Positions 18,301 through 27,354 of a stretch of DNA of 64,000 nt are shown here, piece after piece (the stretch's first letter is position 1; every line of letters starts with the position of its first letter). The DNA lies in NCBI GenBank assembly GCA_963664595.2, contig CAXXOK010000011.1:186001-250000 (forward strand), written 5' to 3'. Both the position numbers and the translations under genes were made by a program. The notes beneath the pieces are model-generated. The model was given only the letters and a program-made list of their open reading frames with translations. It ran no database searches and was not told where the DNA came from. The DNA comes from CAXXOK01 sp963664595 (GTDB lineage: Bacteria > Bacillota > Clostridia > Christensenellales > Aristaeellaceae).

Positions 18301-21300
18301 TATTCCGATACTCGTCTATATTCTGGCGCCTGCAGCCTTATATTACAGCCTTTGCTTTGCACTGCCATGGAGCTGCTCACCCTTGATAGCTCATGCGATG
18401 AGCAAAGAGAAAAAGAATGCAATCCCACAGCCCTCCACGAAATCTGCGCTGGAGTTACGCAGAATTGCCCGTAAGACATGGCGGTATTTTGAAGAGTTTA
18501 TGATAGCCCGTACGCATTATCTGCCGCCGGACAGCAATCAGTTGGACCCTCCGCGTGGAATTGCCAACCGAACATCGCCAACGAATATTGGGCTGGGGTT
18601 GCTTGCGGTACTGGCTGCTCGAGATTTTGGCTTTATCGGCACCACCGTCATGGTGGAGCTGCTGCAAAAAACCATAGCAACCGTGGAAGCGCTGCCCAAA
18701 TGGAACGGGCATCTGCTGAACTGGTACGATACCGCAACCCTGCTTGCGCTAAAACCCGAATACATTTCCACGGTCGACAGCGGCAACTACATTGGATACC
18801 TGATTACCCTGCGGCAAGGGCTGTTGGAATATCTGAACAGCCCCCTGATCGATTCGCGGTTCGTGGACGGCCTGGAGGACACGCTGACTTGTGCGGGTAC
18901 GCAGGGCATTGCCCTTGCGCGGCTCAGCGGCATTCGACATGCGGTACCGGAGCCAGGGACTGTGGATTTAGCCGTATGGAACCAGTGTATGAACAATCTG
19001 CTGGAGGACGAGCGGTTAACCGCCCTGCCCGACGTAATCTGGCGGGACAAGGCGCGCCGTATGCTGAAACAATTTTCAGAGGAAGCGGCACTGTATTTGC
19101 CCGGCAGTCATCTTCTGCTCAGTTTGCCCAACAAGGTTTCCGAGGAACAGAACGTTGCGTATGACAACGATACGCAAACCATGATTACGATGCTTGCGGA
19201 AAACCCCAGGCTTAAGGATCTGCCGCAGCAGTATAGGCATATCGCAGGCCGTATGGATCAGCTGATCCGAGAACTACACCGCGGCGGAGCCGACGAGCAC
19301 CAGCCGATGCTTACATGGTTGGGGCTTGCCAAGCCACAGCTGCTGGCCGCCCACGAACACGCGACCTTGCTGTTAAACCGGATACAAGGATTGGTCAAAA
19401 CGATTGACGCCCTGATTGACGCCACAGATTTCACTCCCCTATACGCAAAGGATAAACAACTTTTTTCCATCGGATTTCATCTGGAGGATAACAAGCTCAC
19501 GAATTCCTATTACGATCTGCTGGCTTCCGAGGCGCGGCAAACCAGCTATATCAGCATTGCCAGGGGGCAAGTCCCCCCCGAGCATTGGTTTCGGATGGGC
19601 CGAGCGCTGACGATGGTGGATGGTTACAAAGGTTTGGTTTCCTGGACAGGCACGATGTTTGAATACCTGATGCCGCTTCTGATTATGAAAAGCTATCCGA
19701 ACACGCTGTTGGACGAAACGTATTCCTTTGTCATAAAAAGCCAAATGAAATACGGCAGGCAAAAGGGCGTACCTTGGGGCGTCTCAGAATCGTGCTTCAG
19801 CACGCTGGATCGCAATCAGGATTATCAGTATAAAGCCATTGGCGTTCCCTGGCTGGGGCTCAAACGAGGCCTCACGGCGGATATGGTTGTCGCGCCATAC
19901 GCAACCTTCCTCGCACTGCTGGTACGCCCTGAGGCGGCAATTCGCAATATCCGCAGGCTTCAGGAAGAAGGTTTGGAAGGTTCTCATGGGTTTTATGAAG
20001 CGGCGGATTATACGCCGGAACGGTTACTGTTTGAAAACAAGCGAACCCTTGTAAAAAGCTTTATGGCGCACCATCAGGGTATGAGTTTGTTAGCCATGGA
20101 TGATTATCTGCACCATCATGTTTTGCAGCATCGCTTTTATACCGATGTGGAAATGAACGCCGCACATCTTTTATTGCAGGAGAAAATACCCAATCAGCTT
20201 CTGTTTACCAAGGAAATCAAAGAAAAAGCGCTGCCTCTGAAAGATATAGATTTTCAGGAACGTCCCACTCTCCGCAAGTTTACAGGCATCGATTCCCAAA
20301 TGCCCAACGCACACATCCTTTCCAACGGGAACTATATGGTTTTGCTTACGGACAGGGGAACAAGCCACAGCAAAAACAGGCTGGTCAGCATATCGCGCTG
20401 GCGCACGGATACGCTGCTTCATCCTTACGGGATGTTCTTCTATATTCGAAATCATACGACAGATGCCGTTTGGTCTGCCGCATACGCGCCGTTGAACCGT
20501 TTACCGGAACATTATGAAGTAACGTTTGCCTCCGATAAAGCCGTTTTTCGGCGTACGGATGGGCAGATTGAAACGATGACCGAGGTCATGGTCGCCTCCG
20601 GTGATAATGTGGAGATACGCCGCGTTACGCTGAAAAATTCCGGCGCCGAACCCTGCACGCTGGACATAACCAGCTATTTTGAAGTGGTGCTGGCATCACA
20701 ATCCTCCGATCAAAATCATACCGCCTTTGGTAACTTGTTCATCGAAACCAGCTTTGATAAGAACCGACATTGCATCATTGCAAACCGCAGGCCAAAATCG
20801 GAAGCGGACAAACGGTTATGGGTCGCCAATGCCGCCGTATTGGGAAGCGGTATCCTTGGCGATGTGCAGTTTGAAACCGACCGCATGCAATGGATCGGCC
20901 GGGGGCATACGCTCAAAGCGCCTGCAGCAATGGAACGCCATCGAACGCTCTCCGGTACGTATGGCGCTGTGCTGGATCCCGTGATGAGCTTGCGGGCGAA
21001 AGTGCAGATCAGGCCCGGGGAAAAGACGGCGATTTCCTTTGTGGTAGCGCTTGGTGAAAATATGGAATTGCTGCTTTCGCTGATCGATAAATACAATACG
21101 CCGGCTGCGATTGAGAAAGCTTTTACACTGGCGCTGACCCGAAGCAAAGTGGAAGCCGGATACCTGAATATCAAAGCCGCCGAAATAGAACTGTATCAGA
21201 ATATGATCCGCGATCTGGTTTTCCTCAGCCCGACACGAAAAGCATATGAACACATCATTGCCAAAAATACACAGGGGCAGCCCTCGCTTTGGAAATACGG

Positions 21301-24148
21301 CATCTCCGGTGATCTGCCCATCGTACTGATGACCCTTGGTAGAATCGATCACATGACAGTGCTTTACGATGTGCTGAAAGCGCAGGAATACTGGCGATTG
21401 ATGGATTTGCATGTCGACCTGGTCATCGTCAGCGAAGAACAGTACAGCTATTCGCTTCCTTTGTTTACTCTGGTCAACGATATCGTGCTTTCCAGTCAAA
21501 CCCATACCCTGACAGAAATGCCCGACGATATTTTTCTGCTGGACAGCAATAGGGTAACGCCTGAGGATCTGGCGCTGCTGCATGCGGCTGCGCATATCAT
21601 CATTAACGGAAACGGCGAAACGCTGGTAGAGCAGATGAAACGGCCGCAAGCCGCCGCACAACCGCAAGTTCTTCTTGCGAAACCCATGCCGGCAGCTGAT
21701 TTGCCTGTGCCCCTGAAACAGCCGATCGTGCTGGATGGAAACGGGCTTGGCGGTTTCAGCGTTGATGGAAACGAGTATATCATCCGGCTCGATCCAAACC
21801 AAAACACCCCTGCGCCATGGGTGAACGTGATCGCGAACCCTCAGTTTGGTTTCATCGTATCGGAGGCGGGTTCCGGATATGCCTGGATGGAGAACAGTCA
21901 CGAAAGCAGACTGACTCCCTGGTCCAATGATGCGGTATGCGATAGTCCGGGGGAAGCGATCTACCTGCGGGATACCGATACCGGCGCGATGTGGTCGCCC
22001 ACGCCTATGCCTGTTCGGGAGGATGAACCCTATCTCATACGCCACGGATTTGGATATACGGTGTTTGAGCACAACAGCCATGGCCTTACGCAGGAACTGA
22101 CGCAGTTTGTGCCTATGGATGCGTCGGTGAAGATTGGTCTGCTCCATCTGCACAATACAACGGCAAGGCAGCGCAGCATCGCCATAACGTATTATGTACA
22201 GCCAGTGCTGGGGGGGAACGTGCAGGATACCGCGCTGCATGTTGCATCCAGCATCACGGTTTCCGGCGCAATGCTGCTTGAAAACCGATATGACGGAAAT
22301 TGGACAAGCAAGGTCTGCTTTGTGAGCGCATCCATGGACATCACGTCTTTCACCGGCGACCGGGCAAGCTTCTTTGGCAGCGGGGATATGGCTGCGCCGG
22401 ATGCGCTCATGGCTACCGCCCTTTCAGAGGATGTAGGCGTGGCTCTTGATCCCTGTGCCGCGATACAGGGGTACCTGACGCTTGCTCCGGGAGAAAAACG
22501 GGAAGTCGTCTTTTTACTGGGTGTGGCAGAAGGAAACCTTTCGGCGGATACGATGATCGGACGCTATGGAACGCCGGAAGGCGCACACAACGCCCTGACA
22601 GAAGCCATGTACTTTTGGAAGGCAAAAATCAGCACGGTACAAGTCAATGTGCCCAGCGTCGCCATGAAGAGGATGCTTAACGGCTGGCTGCAGTATCAGG
22701 TCATCTCGTGCCGTTTATGGGCAAGAACGGGTATTTACCAATCCGGAGGCGCATTTGGCTTTCGGGATCAGCTGCAGGACTGTCTTGCAGTTGCGGTTAT
22801 TTGGCCGGAGGCAGCGCGCAAGCAAATCCTCCTGCACGCCAGGCATCAATTTGTGGAAGGCGACGTGCTGCACTGGTGGCATGGCCCGCTTGGAAAGGGC
22901 ACTCGCACCCGCGTTTCCGACGATTTTTTATGGCTGCCCTATGTCACGGCTGAATATGTTCGTATCACGGGAGACGCTGCAATATTGGATGAAGATATAC
23001 CCTTTTTGGAAGCTCCGGTACTGCAAGCGTTTGAGACTGAACGATATAGCGCTCCCGGCTTGTCAGGTACAACGGCTACGCTTTTTGAGCATTGTCTGCG
23101 GGCGGTGGAAAGGGCGCTGCGTTTTGGCGTACACGGGCTGCCTTTCATGGGTTCGGGCGACTGGAACGACAGCATGAATACTGTCGGCAATCGCGGATTG
23201 GGGGAAAGCGTCTGGTTAGGCTGGTTTTTAACCACTATCCTGGATAAGTTCGCGCCGCTGTGCCGCGCCCGGCAGGATAGCGCAAGAGCGGACCGATACG
23301 AGCAGCTTAGCAAGGATCTGGTGTCAAATATCGAACAATCCGCATGGGACGGCAACTGGTACCGGCGGGCATATTTCGACAATGGCGTTCCTTTGGGTTC
23401 CGAACAAAACAGCGAATGCAGGATCGACTCCATTGCGCAGTCCTGGGCGGTTATCTCCGGCGCGGGTAACCCGGACAAAACCCTACAAGCCATGCATTCG
23501 CTGGAAGATCACCTTGTGCTGCGTAAGGATGGCATTATCTTGCTGCTTACGCCTCCGTTTACGGACGGGGAAATGGAACCCGGTTATATTAAGGGATATG
23601 TCCCAGGGGTTCGCGAAAACGGCGGACAGTATACCCATGCCGCCGCATGGGCGATTACCGCCTTTGCGCTGCTTGGCAAAGGGAATAAAGCCGAAGAACT
23701 TTTTGAACTCATCAGCCCCATCAATCATACCCATGACGAAAGAGGGTATTCGCGGTATAAGACAGAGCCCTATGTCATGGCTGCGGATGTTTATGCGGTT
23801 TACCCCAACGAGGGGCGCGGTGGTTGGTCTTGGTATACCGGCGCCGCCGGCTGGATGTACCGGACGGGGCTGGAAGCCATTCTCGGGTTTCAGAAAAACG
23901 GCGATACGCTGGTGATGGAGCCTTGCATTCCCGCCAAATGGCAGCGATATGCCATCCAGTACCAGTACATGGATACCCAATATGCCATTCTCGTGCAAAA
24001 CCCGGATGGCATCTGTAAGGGAGTCAGAGAGGTTCTCTTGGACGGACAGCTTTTGCAAGGCAACGCAATCCCGCTGGTCAATGACGGTAGCACGCATGAG
24101 GTGGAAGTGCTCCTGGGTGAAAGGGAACGAGCCGATCAACCCGATTAA
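15362..24148 (+). CDS. Giant cyclic beta-1,2-glucan-synthase-like protein (GT84-GH94)
   Basis: 2,928 residues. An N-terminal membrane segment (about 5-28) and further ones near 420-480 and 850-980 embed a family-84 glucosyltransferase domain. That domain has the acidic motif TLDSDTTLP near residue 650 and RLHRWVRGDWQLL near 798. A glycoamylase-like domain follows, with SWTGTMFEYLMP near 1426. The C-terminal third contains GH94 phosphorylase modules, with the acid-carrying GSGDWNDSMN near 2598. This order matches Cgs/NdvB, which initiate, extend and cyclise beta-1,2-glucans from UDP-glucose; the GH94 part trims chain length. Start at 15362 (MQTTLF) follows AGAAGGGTG. No cyclic-glucan exporter is adjacent, so export route and product are open. 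Confidence 0.88.
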   Translation: MQTTLFLYIIPAILLIGIVVFLWVMLGRSQKKQTVNIRDASLSSADLEEHAKSISMQHAVTSQKYRVILPISRMNDNYNRILTTYHKLTRDVQKKSSVPQAAEWLLDNFYLIEEQVMVLRRDFSPKSYLRLPVLKSGELKGSARIYAIATELISHSDGHIDEDTLIHYLKAYQTHNTLLNREISVVPMVIMLAVIEYIRYLCEGIEETLLQWDRANQIVDTWLERERDDAEGIAKLLAANLNTLDNADPTFIEHLFYRLRRSGRSYVSVLRTVDEQLEKFGTDTAQITQKEHNVQSMNTVSMGNCIASIRFISALNGIELFDTISQIEQVLIGDPDGTYPLMDETTRDHYRTRVEELALALHVSELHIAKEAVTLAQTAADSCSEDDRFHPGQCVTHVGFYLIGKGLPRLLAQEKGFKKSLLRFSGLPKRRLGLLYFLTIGIITLLLTSIAVQYAAIVASLHRVILCIVAGFCVLAPAMEVAVNVVNWVVSKALRPKTFPRLALKDGIPENMGTIVAVPTLLPDVNRTLDIIRNLEGQYLRNRDSNLFFALIGAFKDCATRNDPEDDGIIQAAMNAIADLNRKYAHGGPDIFYLFHRARQFDSKNDKWLSWERKRGALMDFNTLVSGSITTSFVHASCAAPPFHNIRYIITLDSDTTLPMGMAKKMVGTMAHPLNRPLIDPVKGIVVEGYGLMQPRIDVDCESSSKTIFARVFAGHEGLDPYANAISDVYQDLFDEGIFTGKGIYDIKVFQTVLENAIPDNTILSHDLLEGSYVRTGLVTDLSLIDSYPSHYNSYSARLHRWVRGDWQLLPLLFGKIRNRNREKIKNPLSPLSRWKMLDNMRRSLLAPSLMALAILAFIALPGNPFFWLIYLIGALAAPFFISLVQTLLTSRSAMVSSKRYIPVILGLKASFLRFLITFTMLPYQAYLMGNAISITLYRVLVSQKNMLEWIPSADVEKTQKNTLRSYGSQMWIPTLGCLCIPILVYILAPAALYYSLCFALPWSCSPLIAHAMSKEKKNAIPQPSTKSALELRRIARKTWRYFEEFMIARTHYLPPDSNQLDPPRGIANRTSPTNIGLGLLAVLAARDFGFIGTTVMVELLQKTIATVEALPKWNGHLLNWYDTATLLALKPEYISTVDSGNYIGYLITLRQGLLEYLNSPLIDSRFVDGLEDTLTCAGTQGIALARLSGIRHAVPEPGTVDLAVWNQCMNNLLEDERLTALPDVIWRDKARRMLKQFSEEAALYLPGSHLLLSLPNKVSEEQNVAYDNDTQTMITMLAENPRLKDLPQQYRHIAGRMDQLIRELHRGGADEHQPMLTWLGLAKPQLLAAHEHATLLLNRIQGLVKTIDALIDATDFTPLYAKDKQLFSIGFHLEDNKLTNSYYDLLASEARQTSYISIARGQVPPEHWFRMGRALTMVDGYKGLVSWTGTMFEYLMPLLIMKSYPNTLLDETYSFVIKSQMKYGRQKGVPWGVSESCFSTLDRNQDYQYKAIGVPWLGLKRGLTADMVVAPYATFLALLVRPEAAIRNIRRLQEEGLEGSHGFYEAADYTPERLLFENKRTLVKSFMAHHQGMSLLAMDDYLHHHVLQHRFYTDVEMNAAHLLLQEKIPNQLLFTKEIKEKALPLKDIDFQERPTLRKFTGIDSQMPNAHILSNGNYMVLLTDRGTSHSKNRLVSISRWRTDTLLHPYGMFFYIRNHTTDAVWSAAYAPLNRLPEHYEVTFASDKAVFRRTDGQIETMTEVMVASGDNVEIRRVTLKNSGAEPCTLDITSYFEVVLASQSSDQNHTAFGNLFIETSFDKNRHCIIANRRPKSEADKRLWVANAAVLGSGILGDVQFETDRMQWIGRGHTLKAPAAMERHRTLSGTYGAVLDPVMSLRAKVQIRPGEKTAISFVVALGENMELLLSLIDKYNTPAAIEKAFTLALTRSKVEAGYLNIKAAEIELYQNMIRDLVFLSPTRKAYEHIIAKNTQGQPSLWKYGISGDLPIVLMTLGRIDHMTVLYDVLKAQEYWRLMDLHVDLVIVSEEQYSYSLPLFTLVNDIVLSSQTHTLTEMPDDIFLLDSNRVTPEDLALLHAAAHIIINGNGETLVEQMKRPQAAAQPQVLLAKPMPAADLPVPLKQPIVLDGNGLGGFSVDGNEYIIRLDPNQNTPAPWVNVIANPQFGFIVSEAGSGYAWMENSHESRLTPWSNDAVCDSPGEAIYLRDTDTGAMWSPTPMPVREDEPYLIRHGFGYTVFEHNSHGLTQELTQFVPMDASVKIGLLHLHNTTARQRSIAITYYVQPVLGGNVQDTALHVASSITVSGAMLLENRYDGNWTSKVCFVSASMDITSFTGDRASFFGSGDMAAPDALMATALSEDVGVALDPCAAIQGYLTLAPGEKREVVFLLGVAEGNLSADTMIGRYGTPEGAHNALTEAMYFWKAKISTVQVNVPSVAMKRMLNGWLQYQVISCRLWARTGIYQSGGAFGFRDQLQDCLAVAVIWPEAARKQILLHARHQFVEGDVLHWWHGPLGKGTRTRVSDDFLWLPYVTAEYVRITGDAAILDEDIPFLEAPVLQAFETERYSAPGLSGTTATLFEHCLRAVERALRFGVHGLPFMGSGDWNDSMNTVGNRGLGESVWLGWFLTTILDKFAPLCRARQDSARADRYEQLSKDLVSNIEQSAWDGNWYRRAYFDNGVPLGSEQNSECRIDSIAQSWAVISGAGNPDKTLQAMHSLEDHLVLRKDGIILLLTPPFTDGEMEPGYIKGYVPGVRENGGQYTHAAAWAITAFALLGKGNKAEELFELISPINHTHDERGYSRYKTEPYVMAADVYAVYPNEGRGGWSWYTGAAGWMYRTGLEAILGFQKNGDTLVMEPCIPAKWQRYAIQYQYMDTQYAILVQNPDGICKGVREVLLDGQLLQGNAIPLVNDGSTHEVEVLLGERERADQPD

Positions 24149-24311
24149 TCTGCACTCACATCTATGTCCCCACCCCGATGTCTTCAGTCCATCGGTACAG
24201 GTGTATTTTACGCATGAAAATGAACGTGGGTGCATCATCACACGATTTCCGTTTCAGCGTGCACCCAGCAACGATTGTATCAATATTAGCAGCCTCTTCC
24301 AGCATCAAACC

Positions 24312-24346
24312 CCTATGAAACAAAGGTTTCATAGGAGTTTTACTTT
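24312..24346 (+). terminator. Terminator of the glucan synthase
   Basis: Perfect 10-bp arms CCTATGAAAC (24312-24321) and GTTTCATAGG (24326-24335) with a 4-base loop, followed by AGTTTTACTTT. It lies 160 bases after the stop codon. Confidence 0.65.
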
Positions 24347-24418
24347 ACTCATCCCGCACTTTTTCCCGCACTTTTTCGAGAACCGATAAATCGATTGCCG
24401 CCAATACTCAGCCGGGCA

Positions 24419-24447
24419 AGTAGGTTCAAGTCCTGTTTCCCGCACCA
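24419..24447 (+). tRNA. Detached 3' end of a tRNA-Leu gene
   Basis: The last 29 bases read as a T arm (GGTTCAAGTCC), an acceptor 3' strand TTCCCGC, discriminator A and CCA, matching the usual end of tRNA-Leu. The matching 5' acceptor strand GCGGGAA, D arm and anticodon arm are not upstream. The fragment is therefore not a working tRNA and is best read as an old attachment site or deletion scar. Confidence 0.6.
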
Positions 24448-24448
24448 A

Positions 24449-24480
24449 ACAAGAAACGGCCAGAGATGGCCGTTTCTTGT
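24449..24480. terminator. Hairpin behind the tRNA fragment
   Basis: 13-bp perfect inverted repeat (24449-24461 with 24468-24480), 6-base loop, no T-run. It looks like the native terminator hairpin of the lost tRNA gene. Confidence 0.5.
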
Positions 24481-24742
24481 CGTAGCCCTCTATTTATATA
24501 GGTTTCAGCGTTTCAAATATTTCACTTTGCAACCAGCAACTTCTGTTCTGTGTCATATATTTAAGAAATAATATGACACGCGATATGACATGAAAATAGT
24601 TTGCGATAAACTCCACTATCACCTAGAAACTTATAAAATGTTTTTATCTTGAACAATGACATAATATTCTGTACAATAAAAGTAATATAACATTTCATTC
24701 AACTTTTAGCATTATTGGAAGCGATTACTATAGGGTGTTAGG

Positions 24743-25627
24743 ATGAAGAAAAAAAGGCCGTCAGTATTAATTAATGAACAGCGTACTGAGCAAGGAAATT
24801 TCAGACTGCAATGGTTAGGGCTTGTCCTTATCCCATTAATTGTTCTTATAATTGCAAATATTCCAGTATATTATACTTGGATACAAGGTCTTGTTAATGT
24901 TAACCAGCAAGCAGCTGTAGTGGCTACTTCTTTTATGATACCATATACACACAGAACAAATGGCAATGTAAGATTTGAAAATATAGGCCCTATAGCTGCA
25001 GAGAATGTTACTGCTTCAATTACAATATCTTCTTTAAGAAAAGAATGGGTAAATGTAGTCAATGATATCAGTGATTTTTCTTTTAAAGTTCTCCCTCCCA
25101 ATGTAAATGTGGAAATGGAATATTCAAATAGAGAAATACAATTTGATATGCTAGAAATAACTGGTAATAAAACTGTGATTTTTAAAACCGATACGCTGGG
25201 CGCTAATAAGTACTTTAACGTTCAAGTCAGAATAAATAATACCACAGATTTATTAGCATATGGCATGTAAAGACCTGTTATAATTACATCTAATCAATCT
25301 TATAATTTCGATATTGTAGCCATACTACAAGATTATATTGATAGTGCATATAGTATTGCTTCTTTTAAAGCATATATCGATGCAGATAATGATTCGAATT
25401 TCGGGGAGGAATTCAGCTTTAATTTATGTTCATATTATTTGTGGGGAGGAGTAACCGATAAATATTACGTCAGTAATGGAAAAGCAATATGGGAAGGTAC
25501 GCTAATTATTGAACTATATTATCCAGAAACTACTAACTTCGACACATCGCAGATCTCTATTGATGTTGAAGATCCTAAGCGTGATGATATAGAACAAATT
25601 TCATTTTTTGTTCATTGTCCTGAGTAA
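24743..25627 (+). pseudogene. AT-rich membrane protein gene broken by an in-frame TAA
   Basis: Residues 1-175 run from 24743 with one membrane segment (about 24-46) followed by a beta-rich domain, then TAA at 25268-25270. The same frame stays open from 25271 to 25627 for another 118 codons and reads smoothly on (RPVIITSNQSYNF...), so this is one 295-codon reading frame with a single nonsense codon. Composition is strongly AT-rich compared with flanks. It lies between the tRNA-Leu fragment and an IS element, in a decaying acquired region. Family not recognised; a sequencing error at the stop cannot be excluded. Confidence 0.65.
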
Positions 25628-25775
25628 AAAATTATAACGCTAGATAGCATGCGAGCAACAATTTGCCTTTAATACCATCCTGGGAAGCGATATAAGATAA
25701 GTCTTTATTTAGCAGATATCAATCTACCCAAATAAACAAAAAGCATTTAATAAACTGCACGAATAATTCCCACAC

Positions 25776-26833
25776 TGTAGGTTTACAATACATCTTGGAC
25801 AATGTGGAGGAAAAAAGGAGGAAGGACGAAGCAAGATCAGTTATAGTGGAGTTGCGGCAACACAAGCTGAAAGGAGCCTCATCCTTCATGGACAGTATAA
25901 CGCAGGATATGAAGTATCGGCAATCCCTGATCCACTACGCACAGAAATATGGCGTAAGCCGTGCGGGCAGGAAGTACAACAAAAGCCGATCCTACATCTA
26001 CTTCTGGCTCAACCGTTACGACGGCAGTATTGAATCTCTTCGTCCACGGTCCAAACGCCCGCATTATCATCCAAACCAACACACGGAAGCCGAGATCAAG
26101 CTCATCACGGATATGCGGCGAAGAAACCCAAGGCTTGGTTTGACTGAGTTGTGGTTCCGATTGCGAAAAAGAGGGTATACCCGCAGGCCGGAGAGCCTGT
26201 ACCGGGTGATGCAGCGTAAAGGCATGTTTCCAAAGGAGAAGCCAAAACGAAAGTGTATTCCCAAGCCTTATGAGCAAATGCGTTACCCGGGGGAGCGCAT
26301 TCAGGTAGACGTGAAGGTGGTTCCCATACGCTGTATCGCCAATTCCGGTCTGCGTTTGTATCAGTACACCGCCATCGATGAGAAGACCAGGTTGCGGTTT
26401 CTGGGCGCTTACGAGGAACAGAGTACTTACTCGTCCGCTGATTTCGCAGAGCGTGCCATTGCTTGGTTTGAGCGGCGAGGAATAGCGGTTCAATGTGTGC
26501 AAACAGACAATGGATTTGAGTTTACCAACCGGTTTTCCAGCAGCAAGCGGAATATTCCAACGCTCTTTGAAACGACGCTGGCACGTTACGGGATACGGCA
26601 CAAGCTGATCCGCCCCTACACACCAAGGCACAACGGCAAGGTGGAGCGCAGCCACCGCGAGGACCAGAAGCGGTTCTATGCTTCCCACTCGTTTTACTCC
26701 CTCGCCGATTTTGGTGGGCAGCTCGCTGCCCACCAATCCAGAAGCAACATGCTTCCCATGCGTCCACTTGACTGGTTATCCCCTTTGGACTTCTTTCGTA
26801 ACCATTCTGTCCAATATGTTTGACAAACCTACA
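25776..26833 (+). mobile_element. IS481-like insertion sequence, 1,058 bp
   Basis: Imperfect 32-bp terminal inverted repeats at 25776-25807 and 26802-26833 both begin TGTAGGTTT and share TTGGACA near their inner ends. About 23-25 of 32 positions match. One DDE transposase fills the element. No target duplication is visible at the flanks, so the insertion may be old or its ends altered. Confidence 0.75.
25888..26823 (+). CDS. IS481-like DDE transposase
   Basis: 311 residues from the ATG at 25888, chosen for its AAAGGAG site. The frame is open back to 25795 (TTG) but that start lies inside the terminal repeat. An N-terminal helix-turn-helix (YGVSRAGRKYNKSRSYIYFWL region) is followed by an integrase core with the catalytic triad D (in IQVDVK), D (in QTDNGFEF) and E (in GKVERSHRED). 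It cuts and joins the element ends during transposition. The C-terminus keeps the MRPLDWLSPLDFF block expected of the family, so the protein appears intact. Confidence 0.85.
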   Translation: MDSITQDMKYRQSLIHYAQKYGVSRAGRKYNKSRSYIYFWLNRYDGSIESLRPRSKRPHYHPNQHTEAEIKLITDMRRRNPRLGLTELWFRLRKRGYTRRPESLYRVMQRKGMFPKEKPKRKCIPKPYEQMRYPGERIQVDVKVVPIRCIANSGLRLYQYTAIDEKTRLRFLGAYEEQSTYSSADFAERAIAWFERRGIAVQCVQTDNGFEFTNRFSSSKRNIPTLFETTLARYGIRHKLIRPYTPRHNGKVERSHREDQKRFYASHSFYSLADFGGQLAAHQSRSNMLPMRPLDWLSPLDFFRNHSVQYV

Positions 26834-27062
26834 AATTTGATCCATACATAACACATGGTAATCGTTTTCTTTGTGATAAATCGTTGAACTTATACCCATG
26901 TGGGTTCAAATTCAACGATGCCTGTTCAACGATTGGGTGCAGAATTGCTCCCTTCAAGCGTTTTTAATATACAAATCAGCTTGCAAACCCCAAAGCAGTA
27001 TCAAAGACGTACTTCTCATATCACCTGAAACCCTTATATATCAAGACTTTCATTCTTATATC

Positions 27063-27104
27063 AAAAACCATCTACCGATAAATCTCGCTTTATCAATAGA
27101 TGGT
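27063..27104 (-). terminator. Terminator of tRNA-Arg
   Basis: Minus strand: ACCATCTA (27104-27097) pairs with TAGATGGT (27074-27067) around an inner GATAAA/TTTATC stem, then TTTTT. Bases 26834-27062 hold nothing else. Confidence 0.8.
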
Positions 27105-27112
27105 TACTGTTA

Positions 27113-27189
27113 TGGTACGCCCGACTGGGTTCGAACCAGCGACCTACAGAGTCGGAGTCTGTCACTCTATCCAGCTGAGCTACGGGCGC
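27113..27189 (-). tRNA. tRNA-Arg(CCG)
   Basis: Cloverleaf on the minus strand: acceptor GCGCCCG with CGGGCGT, anticodon stem ACAGA/TCTGT with loop CTCCGAC (anticodon CCG), T loop TTCGAAC, encoded CCA. All stems close. Confidence 0.95.
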
Positions 27190-27354
27190 TTATGGGACGA
27201 AGATTATTGTAGCCCAAGCCATATCCATTGTCAAGCAACGCACTCTGTTTATTGGGTGTTTTGTTGTACGGATGCCAGCGCATGCATTGTGATTCCGCTT
27301 TGATATGGTCCGCTTATTATCTGGTTTTAGATCATAATATCCAATCATACGTTG

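Noticed and set aside
20816..22240. 474-codon open frame on the minus strand inside the glucan synthase
   Set aside because: Antisense shadow of a clearly coding domain; no recognisable motif.
24149..24480. Intact tRNA gene
   Set aside because: The 5' acceptor, D arm and anticodon arm are missing, so only a 3' fragment was called.
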